A stretch of 64,000 bases of DNA from Limosilactobacillus alvi (GTDB taxonomy: Bacteria > Bacillota > Bacilli > Lactobacillales > Lactobacillaceae), in contig NZ_JACJJQ010000001.1 of NCBI RefSeq assembly GCF_016900115.1, positions 1 through 64,000 on the forward strand, written 5' to 3'. Of the stretch, positions 16,779-27,802 are shown piece after piece. Position 1 is the first letter of the stretch. The number at the start of each line of letters is the position of its first letter. Made by a program: the position numbers and the translations under genes. Under the pieces are notes generated by a model, which saw nothing but the letters and a program-made list of their open reading frames with translations, was not told where the DNA came from and did no database searches.

Positions 16779-17540
16779 TTACTTCTCCTTTGTCTTTGGC
16801 TTACGCCGTAAAAAGTGAATTGCGATCGTAGCGGCAAAAATTACTAAAATGAAAGTTCCAAAGGCACCCGACGAGATTTCAATATCAATCGCTGGCACGG
16901 TCAAGAAGAGCTTTACAGCAATCACTGCAATTAATAAATAAGCCATCGGTTCCAATTCTGGAATTTTACGCATTAGCTTCATAATCACTTCTGCAATTCC
17001 CCGCATACACAAGATCCCAATTAAGCCCCCGATTAAAACGATTACCGGGTTACTTGAGACTGCTAAGGCTGCTAATACTGAGTCAATTGAGAAAACAATA
17101 TCCGTAAACTCAATCTGTGCTACTACGGCCCAAAACCGTTTCCGACCAGTTAATTTACTAGCGACGCGCTGTTTTTTTCGTTTATGAATTGGTTTCTTAC
17201 CAAAAAACTTTACGTGGAAGAAACGGTAGGACATGTACATTAAGTAAGCTGCCCCTAAAGCTTTGATCTCCCAAAAATGAATAAGGTAAGTTCCAATTCC
17301 AATCACCACAAAACGGAACAAATATGAACCCCAAATCCCATAAAAAAGCGATTCTTCTTGTTCCCGTAAGGTTGGCAAGACCCGCGTCTGGGCCGCTAAA
17401 ACCACCGCATTATCAACCGACAAAAGGCATTCCATCATAACTAACGACAGGATGATCAGCCAATCCTGTCCCGATGTAACCACCATTTTCCAGTTTTCAA
17501 AATCAAAAAAGGGCCCGTAGAGCTGTTGTAAAAGTGACAA
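16779..17540 (-). CDS. TerC-family integral membrane protein
   Basis: A 253-residue protein with about seven membrane segments. The two family boxes MECLLSVDNAVVLA and IEFTDIVFSIDSVLAALA contain the paired aspartates thought to handle metal ions. TerC/YkoY relatives support manganese export or metalation of exported enzymes in Firmicutes. The start is TTG at 17540, supported by GGAGG six bases before it. It is co-transcribed with trxA and probably with the upstream pseudouridine synthase gene. Confidence 0.88.
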   Translation of the reverse strand: MSLLQQLYGPFFDFENWKMVVTSGQDWLIILSLVMMECLLSVDNAVVLAAQTRVLPTLREQEESLFYGIWGSYLFRFVVIGIGTYLIHFWEIKALGAAYLMYMSYRFFHVKFFGKKPIHKRKKQRVASKLTGRKRFWAVVAQIEFTDIVFSIDSVLAALAVSSNPVIVLIGGLIGILCMRGIAEVIMKLMRKIPELEPMAYLLIAVIAVKLFLTVPAIDIEISSGAFGTFILVIFAATIAIHFLRRKPKTKEK

Positions 17541-17555
17541 TTAAATCCTCCTTTA

Positions 17556-18464
17556 TTAATCTGATTGCCATAATTTTACCAAATTATGCGGAAAAGCGGT
17601 AGGGATTGGAGCCTGAATTTCACAAACCTGATTGCTAAACGGTAAAACTAACTTTTGGGTAATCCCATGAAGTAACAGCTGTCCACTTTGAACTGGGTTA
17701 TAAAGCGGATCACCAATAATCGGATGACCGCTGTAAGCTAAATGGACCCGTAGCTGATGGGTTCGGCCAGTCCCTAAAGTAAGGTGGACTAAAGACTGCT
17801 GTCCATTAGTCCCGACTACTTGATAATATGTCAAAGCAGTTTGCGCCCCGGACCCATTCACTTGTCGCTTCCGTTTATCAGCTAAATTCCGTCCAATTGG
17901 CCATGTAAACTGCCCTTGACTTTGATCAAACTGGCCCTCGACCACGGCTAAGTAAGCACGGTGAATTTTACCGGTACTAATTTGGCGATCCAGAATCGGC
18001 ACCACCACTGGATTTTTGGCAACGATTACGGCTCCACTCGTAGCCTGGTCAATTCGATGAACCATATAAGCGGCGGCTTGCGGTTGCTTTTGGAGGTACC
18101 CAGCAACCTCATTCATTAACGTCCCCGTTTCCCCCTTTTGATTGGGATGGGTTTTCTGACCGGCAGGCTTATTCACTACTAAAAGGTCACGATTTTCATA
18201 CAGAATTGATAATTGGGGGCTGCGATTCGGAACATAATTTGATGTTGGTGTCCGAAATTCATCCCCTAAAAAGGTTAGTTGAATCCGATCACCGACTGCG
18301 ACCATTTGATTCATTGAATAATATTGGCCATTCACCAAAACATTTTGTCGGATCCGTAAATAATGGACAAATCGGTGGGGCAAAAGCCAAGTTCGCTCTA
18401 GTAATTGGCGAAGTGGTTGCTTTCCTTGGTGTTCACCTACCACTACATCTAGTTGCCATTGCAT
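17556..18464 (-). CDS. RluA-family pseudouridine synthase
   Basis: A 302-residue RNA-modifying enzyme. The N-terminal part resembles an S4-like RNA-binding fold. HRIDQATSGAVIVAK near residue 136 carries the catalytic aspartate, and TGRTHQLRVH lies near residue 236. Members convert uridine to pseudouridine in 23S rRNA or tRNA, and the target site cannot be read here. It sits 15 bases upstream of the TerC gene. An AGGAGAG site precedes the ATG. Confidence 0.88.
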   Translation of the reverse strand: MQWQLDVVVGEHQGKQPLRQLLERTWLLPHRFVHYLRIRQNVLVNGQYYSMNQMVAVGDRIQLTFLGDEFRTPTSNYVPNRSPQLSILYENRDLLVVNKPAGQKTHPNQKGETGTLMNEVAGYLQKQPQAAAYMVHRIDQATSGAVIVAKNPVVVPILDRQISTGKIHRAYLAVVEGQFDQSQGQFTWPIGRNLADKRKRQVNGSGAQTALTYYQVVGTNGQQSLVHLTLGTGRTHQLRVHLAYSGHPIIGDPLYNPVQSGQLLLHGITQKLVLPFSNQVCEIQAPIPTAFPHNLVKLWQSD

Positions 18465-18574
18465 TTTTCTCTCCTATTATTTCCCAGGAAATTATTTTCC
18501 AAGCTAGAACTTTACTTTTGACAAAAATCAGTGTTGAATTAATTATAGGATACTGTTTTTGGAGGTGGAGCTCA

Positions 18575-19489
18575 ATGTTAAGTTCAGTCAAAATTAATGC
18601 CCGGGGACACTGGGTTAGCGTCTTTGAGCCCCTCCCCCGGGAACGACAAGATCTTTATAACAAATATGAAGTTACCCCGGCCCTTTTAGATTATGCGATT
18701 GACCCTTACGAAAAGGCCCGGGTTGAAATTGATCGGGATGCTGGCGTAACCCTACTGATTTTTGACGTTTATGTACCTACTCACAAGCTTTCAGCTCCCC
18801 AAACAGCACCAATCGGGATTATGCTCACCAAAAACAACGTTCTAACTTTTACGAATGCTCAAACTAACTTTGTAAATGGTTTAATCGCCGAACATCTTCG
18901 TAAAATGAAGGCGCGGGGAGCAATTGCAGATCAGATTGACTTTATTTTGCCAATTCTCTATACGCTCTCGACCAATTACTTTCAACCAATTCGGCGGGCT
19001 GATATTCAACGCCAACAAATCCAACGAAGCTTGGAAGAGCGTACCGAGCGAAAAGCCATTTCCGAATTTTTGGAAATTGAAACGGGACTCGTCTATATTT
19101 TAACTTCCCTTCAAGGAAATGTTTCCCTTCTTCAAGAATTTCAACGGCGGTTCGCCACCCAAATGAGCCAAGACCAACAAGACGAACTTGATGATGTCAT
19201 CATTGAAGCTCAGCAAGGTTTAGAGATGGCGCAAATGACTTCTGACGTTTCGGCACGGGTTTCTGACGCCTACAGTAAAGTCCTCGATTCAAACTTAAAC
19301 CAAACCATGAAGTTATTAACAATCTTTTCAATTCTCGTTTCAATTCCCCCAATTGTTTCGGGTTTCTATGGTCAAAACGTCAAAACTCTTCCTTTTGCTA
19401 ATGGTGACTGGGCTTGGCAAATTACCCTCATCATTACCATTATATTGATGGCAATTTCACTAATCTTCATGCGCCGGTGGTGGAAATAA
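18575..19489 (+). CDS. corA: CorA-family divalent cation transporter with a GQN pore motif
   Basis: A 304-residue membrane protein. A long cytoplasmic N-terminal domain with helical R/E/Q-rich stretches (about 130-240) is followed by two C-terminal membrane helices. The pore-entrance motif at the end of the first helix, canonical YGMN, reads GFYGQN here. The predicted product is a Mg2+ or other divalent metal channel. The start is ATG at 18575 with GGAGGTGGAG eight to ten bases before. An open frame running upstream to 18206 overlaps the opposite-strand gene and is not real. A small frameshifted gene starts one base after the stop. Confidence 0.87.
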   Translation: MLSSVKINARGHWVSVFEPLPRERQDLYNKYEVTPALLDYAIDPYEKARVEIDRDAGVTLLIFDVYVPTHKLSAPQTAPIGIMLTKNNVLTFTNAQTNFVNGLIAEHLRKMKARGAIADQIDFILPILYTLSTNYFQPIRRADIQRQQIQRSLEERTERKAISEFLEIETGLVYILTSLQGNVSLLQEFQRRFATQMSQDQQDELDDVIIEAQQGLEMAQMTSDVSARVSDAYSKVLDSNLNQTMKLLTIFSILVSIPPIVSGFYGQNVKTLPFANGDWAWQITLIITIILMAISLIFMRRWWK

Positions 19490-19490
19490 A

Positions 19491-19705
19491 ATGTTAACCC
19501 CTTATCAAGAGTTCTTTACCGGACGGCTGATACGGAATCGCTTTATGGACAACCAGGTAACATTTATCTTTACCAAATTCGGGGCCACTATTGCTTTGAC
19601 GTTGTGGTTCAACCAATTAACATTCCCCAAGGAATTTTAATCCGCGGATTTGAACCCCATGGGGACAGTCCCAAATGGAAGCTAATCGGGGCCAAATTGG
19701 CTTAA
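19491..19705 (+). pseudogene. Small conserved-looking gene after corA, broken by a single-base frameshift
   Basis: ATG at 19491 lies one base after the corA stop with GGTGGTGGA before it, a coupled start. The frame gives MLTPYQ and then becomes nonsense. Shifting by one base at about 19506-19510 (CAAGAG instead of CAAAGAG) opens a compact protein: RVLYRTADTESLYGQPGN, continuing to PKWKLIGAKLA and a TAA at 19703. The restored product is 71 residues. The one missing A could be a sequencing error in a short A run or a real mutation. I do not recognise the family. Confidence 0.6.
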
Positions 19706-19758
19706 ATCTTAGTAATGGTCCGGCAAAATTAATTTCCAATATATTAAAGCAGATAATA

Positions 19759-19835
19759 AAGAAGGTGGGAAGAAACTTGAATTTCTTCCCACCTTCTTTG
19801 TCATCTCCGAATGTTACTCAGTAACTACGATCTAG
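19759..19835 (+). repeat. Dispersed intergenic repeat, copy B (truncated), also a terminator
   Basis: AAGAAGGTGGGAAGAAA and its complement form a strong hairpin at 19760-19800, followed by the box CATCTCCGAATGTTACTCAG. The long arm is missing. It lies between convergent corA and guaB, where the hairpin can end both transcripts. Confidence 0.8.
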
Positions 19836-19988
19836 CAATAATCAAGTGAATATTGCCTTTTTAACAACATCAGAATAATTACGATGTCCTTAAATTTACA
19901 TTGACCGCTAGTAATCAGCTTTGGTGCGCTATATTCCAACCCAGCCATCGAGAATGGTTTTTGCTCGACCTTTTCCACTTAACGGGAC

Positions 19989-21149
<1,161 letters not shown>

Positions 21150-21342
21150 TTATGAATTTTAAATCTGAATTGTGACTAGGATACTAGGAATTTACCTAAT
21201 CGTCAAGGAAAATGTGGGAAAAGAAAAGCATCGCCACAGCTCTATATTTTCGCAACATTCTAGTTAAAAACCAGCCATCATTTTTTTATTTCCGAACTTA
21301 AAGAGCTTAACCTTAATATTTAGTTAGGAAATTAGCTATCAA

Positions 21343-21371
21343 TTGCTCACTATTTACTTGAATCATATAAT
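21343..21371 (+). promoter_or_regulatory. Promoter of the ACT/PFL operon
   Basis: -35 TTGCTC (21343-21348), 17-bp spacer and -10 TATAAT (21366-21371), about 36 bases before the ATG, with an AGAAGGAAGG ribosome site between. Confidence 0.7.
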
Positions 21372-21406
21372 TATAGTCAACATCTTTAGAAGGAAGGTTT
21401 ATTTTA

Positions 21407-21673
21407 ATGAAAGCAATTCTTACAGTTATAGGTAAAGATCGAGTTGGGATCATTGCACAAGTTAGTCAACTTCTCGCCAAATATCAAGTTAATATCGTTG
21501 ATGTTTCCCAAACCATTATGGACGACAATTTCGTTATGATGATGATGGTCACCATTCCTTTAGCTGATCAATTTGCGCAAATCGACGCTGAACTGGAAAA
21601 CTTTGGCAATGAAGCCCACCTTGAAGTCAAGCTACGGAACACAAAGCTTTTTGAAGCAATGCATAACATCTAA
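21407..21673 (+). CDS. ACT-domain protein (UPF0237)
   Basis: An 88-residue single ACT domain (MKAILTVIGKDRVGIIAQVS, then NIVDVSQTIMDDNFVMMMM). ACT domains bind small ligands, often amino acids. This stand-alone type is almost always paired with a PFL-like UPF0210 protein, as here with a 9-base gap. No enzyme activity is established for the pair, so a ligand-sensing partner role is inference. Confidence 0.88.
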   Translation: MKAILTVIGKDRVGIIAQVSQLLAKYQVNIVDVSQTIMDDNFVMMMMVTIPLADQFAQIDAELENFGNEAHLEVKLRNTKLFEAMHNI

Positions 21674-21682
21674 GGAGCAACC

Positions 21683-23026
21683 ATGGACGCAAAACAAATT
21701 CAAGAAACGACGCAGATGCTAGCTAGTGAAAACCTAGACATTCGGACTATCACAATGGGAATTTCACTTCTGGACTGTATCGATAGTAATAGTGACCGAG
21801 CCTGCCAAAAAATTTATGATAAAGTCACCACTAAAGCGCAAAACCTGGTTAAAGTTGGACAACAAATTGAAAGCAAGTACGGTATTCCCATCGCTAACAA
21901 GCGCGTCACAGTGACTCCAATTTCATTAATCGCTGCGGCTTCGGGAGATCATGACTACGTTAAGTATGCTAAGGTACTTGATCAAGCAGCCAAAACGCTA
22001 GGAATTGATTTTATCGGTGGCTTCTCAGCCTTAGTTGAAAAAGGGTATCAAGCTGGCGACCAGGTGCTAATAAAATCCCTTCCAGCAGCGTTAGCAGAAA
22101 CGAACTACGTTTGTGCTTCAGTCAATGTAGGATCTTCTAAGAGCGGAATTAACATGGACGCAGTCGCTGACCTTGGCGAAGCAGTAGTTGCGGGATCCAA
22201 ATTAGACGTGATGACCAATGCTAAACTCGTGATATTTTGTAACGCTGTCCAAGACAATCCCTTCATGGCCGGTGGCTTTCATGGAGTAAGCGAACCAGAT
22301 GTCGTTATCAACGCTGGCGTTTCAGGCCCGGGCGTTATTAAGGCGGCCCTTGAAAAAGTTAAGGGCGCCCCCATGGATGTGGTCGCTGAAACCATCAAAA
22401 AAACTGCTTTTAAGATTACCCGGATGGGGCAATTAGTGGGAAGTGTGGCGGCCGATCAACTTGGCGTTCCGTTCGGGATAGTTGATCTTTCGCTTGCTCC
22501 TACTCCCCTCCCCGGTGATTCTGTTGCTGAAGTTTTGGAAGAAATTGGGGTTGCCCAAGTTGGTACGCATGGCACCACGGCTGCCCTAGCAATGCTTAAT
22601 GACGCCGTTAAAAAGGGTGGTGTCATGGCTTGCAGTCATGTTGGTGGCCTTTCCGGAGCTTTCATTCCTGTTTCTGAAGATGCTGGTATGATTAAATCAG
22701 TCGTTGCTGGTAACCTTTCAATCGCCAAACTTGAAGCAATGACCGCTGTTTGTTCGGTTGGTCTTGACATGATTGCTATTCCTGGCGACACTCCGAAGGA
22801 AACCATTAGTGCCATGATTGCTGATGAAGCCGCCATCGGTATGATTAATAATAAAACTACTGCAGTCCGAGTAATTCCAGTTCCTGGCAAGCAGGTTGGT
22901 GAAACCGTTAAATTTGGTGGCCTGCTTGGTCATGCTCCGATTATGGCTGTTAACCCAGCCGTTAGCAATCGTCTTATTCATCGCGGTGGCCTAATTCCAG
23001 CTCCAATTCATAGCTTTAAGAATTAG
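21683..23026 (+). CDS. PFL-family protein (UPF0210/DUF711)
   Basis: A 447-residue cytosolic protein with the conserved DUF711 pattern: [34 protein letters not shown] and the Gly-rich C-terminal [18 protein letters not shown]. Structures of the family show a glycyl-radical-like barrel, but the conserved Gly/Cys radical machinery of pyruvate formate-lyase is not evident. Its function is unknown. It follows the ACT-domain gene in one operon. Confidence 0.88.
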   Translation: MDAKQIQETTQMLASENLDIRTITMGISLLDCIDSNSDRACQKIYDKVTTKAQNLVKVGQQIESKYGIPIANKRVTVTPISLIAAASGDHDYVKYAKVLDQAAKTLGIDFIGGFSALVEKGYQAGDQVLIKSLPAALAETNYVCASVNVGSSKSGINMDAVADLGEAVVAGSKLDVMTNAKLVIFCNAVQDNPFMAGGFHGVSEPDVVINAGVSGPGVIKAALEKVKGAPMDVVAETIKKTAFKITRMGQLVGSVAADQLGVPFGIVDLSLAPTPLPGDSVAEVLEEIGVAQVGTHGTTAALAMLNDAVKKGGVMACSHVGGLSGAFIPVSEDAGMIKSVVAGNLSIAKLEAMTAVCSVGLDMIAIPGDTPKETISAMIADEAAIGMINNKTTAVRVIPVPGKQVGETVKFGGLLGHAPIMAVNPAVSNRLIHRGGLIPAPIHSFKN

Positions 23027-23067
23027 TTTCATCTTATTTTTCACAAAAAAGAGAGTAAAAGATGAAC

Positions 23068-23181
23068 AACCGCACGTATTGTTTTTCTTCCATACAAAGA
23101 AACCCCCTAACTAAGATTTGATGTCTTCAGTATCGGGGGTTCGCCATGTGATTAATAGACGTGTCATTATTCACCGCTTAC
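23068..23181 (+). repeat. Direct repeat R1, left border of a decayed island
   Basis: A 114-base block that recurs at 25632-25747 with only a few differences. It begins AACCGCACGTATTG and ends TTATTCACCGCTTAC, and contains a hairpin with CCCCC/GGGGG arms. The two copies are in the same orientation and bracket AT-rich pseudogenes. They may be remnants of an IS end, a composite element or a duplication made when the island inserted. Confidence 0.8.
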
Positions 23182-23387
23182 GATTTATAGTCGATAATTA
23201 ATTATTATAAAACAATAACCCCTAATCAGATAATATGTCTAACTAGGGGTTATTTATCACAAATGAACCCTAACGATAAATAGCGTGACTTATATAGGCG
23301 AACAACAAACTAATTAGATATGGTATTCATAGCAATGTAACAAAATAAGTCAATATTTGCAGAGCTAAATAAAGTTAGGACAATATA
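23182..23387. other. AT-rich gap with a strong hairpin
   Basis: No gene. The 11-bp perfect inverted repeat AATAACCCCTA/TAGGGGTTATT occupies 23214-23224 and 23244-23254. It resembles the CCCCC hairpin inside R1 and could be a terminator for the leftward flippase remnant. Confidence 0.5.
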
Positions 23388-24969
23388 TTAATACTTAGCA
23401 ATATGCTTTTTAATCAAAATATAGTGACCCCAATTTTGATAACTAATGTTGAATATATCGATAAGTACTATATAGAATATGAGGAATAGCAGTCCTATAA
23501 TAGTAGTTGCAATAAATGCCATGAACTTGGTTTTTTCATAAAAGAACGGTGTAAATAAAGTATGACAACCAAAAACGATAGATAGGAATAATAGGTTTAA
23601 AACAATTACTTTAAGATGGCTTCGAAAATTAATTTTAAAAAGCTTTATTAATTTGGAATAAGCAAGAATACCAACGAATAGAAAAGCAAAGTCAGTAGTA
23701 ATTATGGCCCCGTCTCCTTGGAATAAATATACTAATGGATACTGTAAAATTAACTTTATTAGTATGCCTATACACATATATGCCATAGCTTTTTTACTAT
23801 ATCGGAGTCCTTGTAAAACAGTGAGGCCGTTAATTCCTAGTGCCATAATAAGTGCTTGTAAAATGTTTAACTGTAAATATCTACTACCTAGAATGCTATT
23901 TTCGTAGAAAAGGCAATTAATATTATAAGAAGTGCTGATAAGTATAATAGTTATTGGCAATAAGACTAATAAAATATACTCTGTGTTTTGTGAAATAAGA
24001 GATTTAATTTTAATTTTTTCTTTCTTATTAGCAGCTAGCAGTGGAAGACTTGTTTCTGATATAGAGGTAGCTAAAGCAATTATGACAGTAGTAATTTTAT
24101 TGGGGTTTGCAGAAAATAATGTATGTATATTGAATCTTTAATAATGAGTATCCCAAAAGGTTATTCATTATTTGTTTAAAAAACACTTGATCTATTAATT
24201 GAGTGATGGTTATGCCGGAGCCTACTAATAAGAATGGAATCGATTCAAGGAGTGTTAGACGAGTTAATTTGAAAATCTTTGTTAAACTAATTAACTTTAT
24301 ATCAAACTCGTTTTGGTAATTCTTGAAATAATATTTACATAAATAAAATAGGCTTGCTAATGCACCTATAAAAGCAGCAAAGACACTTGTTTGCACTGCA
24401 ATAACAAAAGAAAATTTTAGTATATAAAGAACAAAGAATGTAGAAACAAGGATAAATAAAATACGAATAAATTGTTCGATTACTTGGGATAATCCAAAGG
24501 GTTTAAGATCTTGATTTCCTTGAAGCCACCCACGGATAACACTCATTACTGGAATAATAAATAGAGTGGGGGATAGTATCTTAATTGTTCTGACTGCATC
24601 ATGATATGAAGTAACAGGACTATTTTTAGCAATTAAAGGTGACAAGCTAAATAGTAAAGTAGCACAAATGATACCAGAAACTCCCATTATAATTAAGCCA
24701 GAATAAAACAAAGAGTTACTCTCTTGATATTGTTTGTTACTTTTATATAATGCTACCCGTCTTGCTATGGCAGAAGGAAATCCAGCAGTTCCTAGTGAAA
24801 TAAATAAAGCATATGGTGTATAAGCGCTATTAAATAAAGCTTGGGCTGACGCTATATTTGTATGACCTATCATTATAAGCCAGGGAATTAAATAAATAAC
24901 TCCCAATATCCTTGAAATAATACTCCCAAAAGAAAGCCAAAAAGCTCCTGAAATAATTTTATCGTTCAT
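23388..24969 (-). pseudogene. Polysaccharide flippase (MATE/MurJ-like), frameshifted
   Basis: The N-terminal part (ATG at 24969, about 285 residues) begins MNDKIISGAFWLSFGSIISR and shows the repeated membrane helices of the Wzx/SpoVB-type exporter family. Near 24100 the frame shifts. The sequence FSANPNKITTVIIALATSIS, typical of these transporters, continues in another frame and joins the C-terminal part that ends at 23388. One frameshift therefore separates two halves of a roughly 525-residue protein. The base composition is far more AT-rich than neighbouring genes, suggesting recent acquisition and decay. Confidence 0.8.
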
Positions 24970-24988
24970 TATTTTCCACCAGACTTGA

Positions 24989-25663
24989 TTAATTTAATAG
25001 TTGATAACATTGATTGCTCTGAAGTAATTCAGTATGAGTACCTATTCCTATAAGTGAACCGTCTTTAAATAGTAATATTTTATCAGTTTTTTTGTAATTT
25101 CCATGTGATGGACAATAAAATGATGGTTTTATTCTTTAGTGATAATAAACGATTTAGTATTTTTCTTTCTGTTAATTTATCAAGAGAACTAGTAGATTCG
25201 TCTAAAATTAAGAACTTTTGAATTAGAAAGTAAAGCTCTTGCTAGGGCAAGTCGTTGCCTTTGACCACCAAAGTCCAATTTTTGGAAAGCATCGTGTTAA
25301 ATTTTTGCGGCATATTTTCTATATCAGATGTTAGGTTAACTAGATCGCAAATATATTTAATTTTTCCATGGGCACCTTATTATCTAGACCGTATAATAAA
25401 TTATCCAGTATAGTATCTTTAAACAAAAAAGGCGTTTGTGGAACATATTGCACTAGTCTACGGATGGTCGATATTGATAATTCTTCAATAGGGTAATTAT
25501 CGTAAAGTATCGTGCCAGTCTTTAATTGATATAATCCTGATAACACTTTTCCTAAAGTAGTTTTACCTGATCCTGAGCTACTAACTATAGCAATCTCTGA
25601 TTGGGGTGTGATTGAAAAAGAAACGTTTGATAACCGCACGTATTGTTTTTTTCTTCCATACAA
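24989..25663 (-). pseudogene. ABC exporter ATPase domain, multiply frameshifted
   Basis: The remnant of the nucleotide-binding end of an ABC exporter. Walker A SSGSGKTTLGKVLSG and YVPQTPFLFKDTI read in one frame. The signature FGGQRQRLALARA, Walker B LILDESTSSLD and the C-terminal KILLFKDGSLIGIGTHTELL are in other frames, needing at least three or four indels. The membrane domain that should precede it is missing, because the 5' end runs into direct repeat R2. It ends 20 bases before the flippase start, so the two were once one operon, perhaps for a peptide or polysaccharide. Confidence 0.8.
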
Positions 25664-25747
25664 AGAGACCCCCTAACTAAGATTTGATATTTTCAGTATC
25701 GGGGGTTCGCCATGTGATTAATAGACGTGTCATTATTCACCGCTTAC
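25632..25747 (+). repeat. Direct repeat R2, right border of the decayed island
   Basis: The second copy of R1, 116 bases, with a longer T run and a few substitutions. Its left end overlaps the 5' end of the ABC remnant, and its right end meets repeat copy C without a gap. The junction therefore marks where foreign AT-rich DNA joins the chromosome. Confidence 0.8.
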
Positions 25748-25838
25748 AAAAGAGAAAGGCTGGGGGAAGAAGGTTAGATTTCTTCCCCCAGCCTTTCTCT
25801 TACCTCTGAATATTACACAGAGACTACGGTTGAAAAAC
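25747..25838 (+). repeat. Dispersed intergenic repeat, copy C (truncated), also a terminator
   Basis: AGAGAAAGGCTGGGGGAAGAA and its complement form a very stable hairpin, followed by a diverged box (CCTCTGAATATTACACAG). It lies just downstream of the DUF1129 gene and probably ends that transcript. Confidence 0.78.
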
Positions 25839-25875
25839 CACTTATTTTCGCCCGATTCAATTTTCAAGATTGTTG

Positions 25876-26646
25876 CTAATTCCGCCGCCGTTGGCTCCCA
25901 AAGAGGGCATTGGTAATATTAAACTTCGACCGTAAGTAAAGGTCACCAGCAAAACCAGCTAACCCGAGGATAACGTAGACCCACTTGTTAAGCACAGGGT
26001 TAATCACGTTTGGCATTAAAGCCGTTAAACCGTAAACCGCAATCCAAGTTACTAATCCAAGAATAATCACTGCTGTCCGGTACCAAAGTGATCGCTTAAC
26101 TAGTCGGCCGTTAGCGTCAACCTTAGGCCGAATCAACTTCATTAAGCAACCAAAGAGCGCCCCACCAGCTAAGGCAACGATAATAATTGCCGTTAACCCA
26201 GCGTTTCCGTTATGACCACCTGGGGCCAGGGCCTTAGGACTCGTAAAGGCAAGGACTCCAAACATAATCGTAAAGATAGCAAAGAACATCAAGGCATTAT
26301 CCGCTGCCAACATCCAAATATTGGTATTTTCTTGCTTAGCCTCAACTTCCTTCTTTGGATGTAGCAATTCATGGGCATAGGCCGTTGGAGTCCCAAACAT
26401 CCCCTTTGCCGTCTTGGCCGTCTTTTGGCCTTCCAAAAGAGCGTCCATCGTCTGTTGGATCAATGCTGATTTCTTTTCGGCCGTTGCTCCTTGAGCATCC
26501 AACTGCTTATTCAGTTGGAACATAAACTCTTCGTTCTTCCGGGTTAAACCATACTCTTGAAAAGCCCGGCCCGTTGCTTGTTGTTCTTGCTTTTGATGTT
26601 GCTTTTGCCGTTCACCAGCCGCCGCATTCCGTCCTTGTTCACTCAC
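25876..26646 (-). CDS. DUF1129-family membrane protein
   Basis: A 256-residue protein. A long Gln/Lys-rich soluble N-terminal part (about 1-105), with a segment like TPTAYAHELLHPK, is followed by four membrane segments grouped in the C-terminal half and ending RSKFNITNALFG. This matches the DUF1129 family that sits beside ychF in lactobacilli. Its function is unknown. It is probably co-transcribed with ychF, whose stop is 37 bases upstream of its start. Confidence 0.82.
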   Translation of the reverse strand: MSEQGRNAAAGERQKQHQKQEQQATGRAFQEYGLTRKNEEFMFQLNKQLDAQGATAEKKSALIQQTMDALLEGQKTAKTAKGMFGTPTAYAHELLHPKKEVEAKQENTNIWMLAADNALMFFAIFTIMFGVLAFTSPKALAPGGHNGNAGLTAIIIVALAGGALFGCLMKLIRPKVDANGRLVKRSLWYRTAVIILGLVTWIAVYGLTALMPNVINPVLNKWVYVILGLAGFAGDLYLRSKFNITNALFGSQRRRN

Positions 26647-26683
26647 AATAAAAAACTCCTCTTAATTAACCATCACCGCTAAA

Positions 26684-27781
26684 TTAAACATTAAAGCGGA
26701 ATTCTACAATGTCTCCATCTTGCATGACATAGTCTTTTCCTTCTAGGCGAAGCTTTCCGGCTTCCTTGACCTTAGCTGGCGAACCATATTCGTCTAGGTC
26801 GCTAAAGGACATTACTTCAGCCCGGATAAAGCCCCGTTCAAAGTCAGAGTGGATAATCCCGGCCGCTTGCGGAGCCTTCGTTCCCCGCCGGAAAGTCCAA
26901 GCCCGGGTTTCCTTACCCCCAGCCGTGAAGAAAGTTTCAAGACCTAGCAGCTTATAGGCCGCCCGAATCAACCGATTCAAGCCCGGTTCCTCAACACCTT
27001 CCATTTCCAGGAAGTCCTGCTTTTCTGCTTCATCCATTTCAGCAATTTGTTCTTCGGCAGCTGCCGAAACGCCAATGACTTCCCCTTCGCCGTTAACGTG
27101 TTCCCGAATGGCATCCATGTACTTATTACCATCCGGATTAGCCATGTCTTCTTCACCAATATTAGCAACATAAAGAACTGGTTTTGTGGTTAAGAGGAAT
27201 AAGCCCTTCACAATCTTCTTTTCATCATCATCAAAGTCAATCGTCCGTGCACTCTTACCATCTTCAAGGACTGGCTTCAGCTTTTCAAGGACCGCTAATT
27301 CAGCTAAGGCATCCTTGTCCCGTCCTTTAGCGGCCCGTTGAACCTTAGCAAGGCGATTATTAACGGCCTCCAAGTCAGCCATGATCAATTCCAAGTTGAT
27401 GGTATCGATATCATCAATCGGATCAACCTTCCCCGTTACGTGGGTAATATCGTCATCATCAAAGGCCCGCACAACGTGAACAATCGCATCTGTTTGTCGA
27501 ATATTTTCAAGGAACTTGTTCCCAAGACCTTCCCCTTTCGACGCCCCTTTGACAATCCCGGCAATATCAGTAAATTCAAAGGTCGTTGGCACAATCTTTT
27601 TGGCGGGAATCAGCTCATCAATCCGGTCTAACCGATTGTCTGGAACTTCCACCATTCCCACATTTGGTTCGATTGTGGCAAAGGGGTAGTTAGCCATTTC
27701 AGCTCCGGCCTTCGTAATTGCGTTAAACAAAGTTGACTTCCCGACGTTTGGAAGCCCAATAATCCCTGCAGTTAATGACAT
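26684..27781 (-). CDS. ychF: Redox-regulated ATPase YchF (Obg-like)
   Basis: A 365-residue P-loop protein with G1 GLPNVGKSTLFNAI at residues 8-21, the G3 region DIAGIVKGASKGEG and a C-terminal TGS-like domain ending in DGDIVEFRFNV. Despite its GTPase family membership, YchF prefers ATP, because its G4 motif is NIGE-like (VLYVANIGEED) rather than NKxD. It binds ribosomes and affects stress responses. Confidence 0.96.
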   Translation of the reverse strand: MSLTAGIIGLPNVGKSTLFNAITKAGAEMANYPFATIEPNVGMVEVPDNRLDRIDELIPAKKIVPTTFEFTDIAGIVKGASKGEGLGNKFLENIRQTDAIVHVVRAFDDDDITHVTGKVDPIDDIDTINLELIMADLEAVNNRLAKVQRAAKGRDKDALAELAVLEKLKPVLEDGKSARTIDFDDDEKKIVKGLFLLTTKPVLYVANIGEEDMANPDGNKYMDAIREHVNGEGEVIGVSAAAEEQIAEMDEAEKQDFLEMEGVEEPGLNRLIRAAYKLLGLETFFTAGGKETRAWTFRRGTKAPQAAGIIHSDFERGFIRAEVMSFSDLDEYGSPAKVKEAGKLRLEGKDYVMQDGDIVEFRFNV

Positions 27782-27802
27782 AGTAATTCTAGTTCCTTTC
27801 TC

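Noticed and set aside
18206-18574. Upstream extension of the corA frame
   Set aside because: It lies antisense within the pseudouridine synthase gene. The ATG at 18575 has a strong GGAGG site and the protein then has normal CorA length.
23388-25663. Active polysaccharide or bacteriocin export cassette
   Set aside because: Both genes are broken by frameshifts and the ABC membrane domain is missing.
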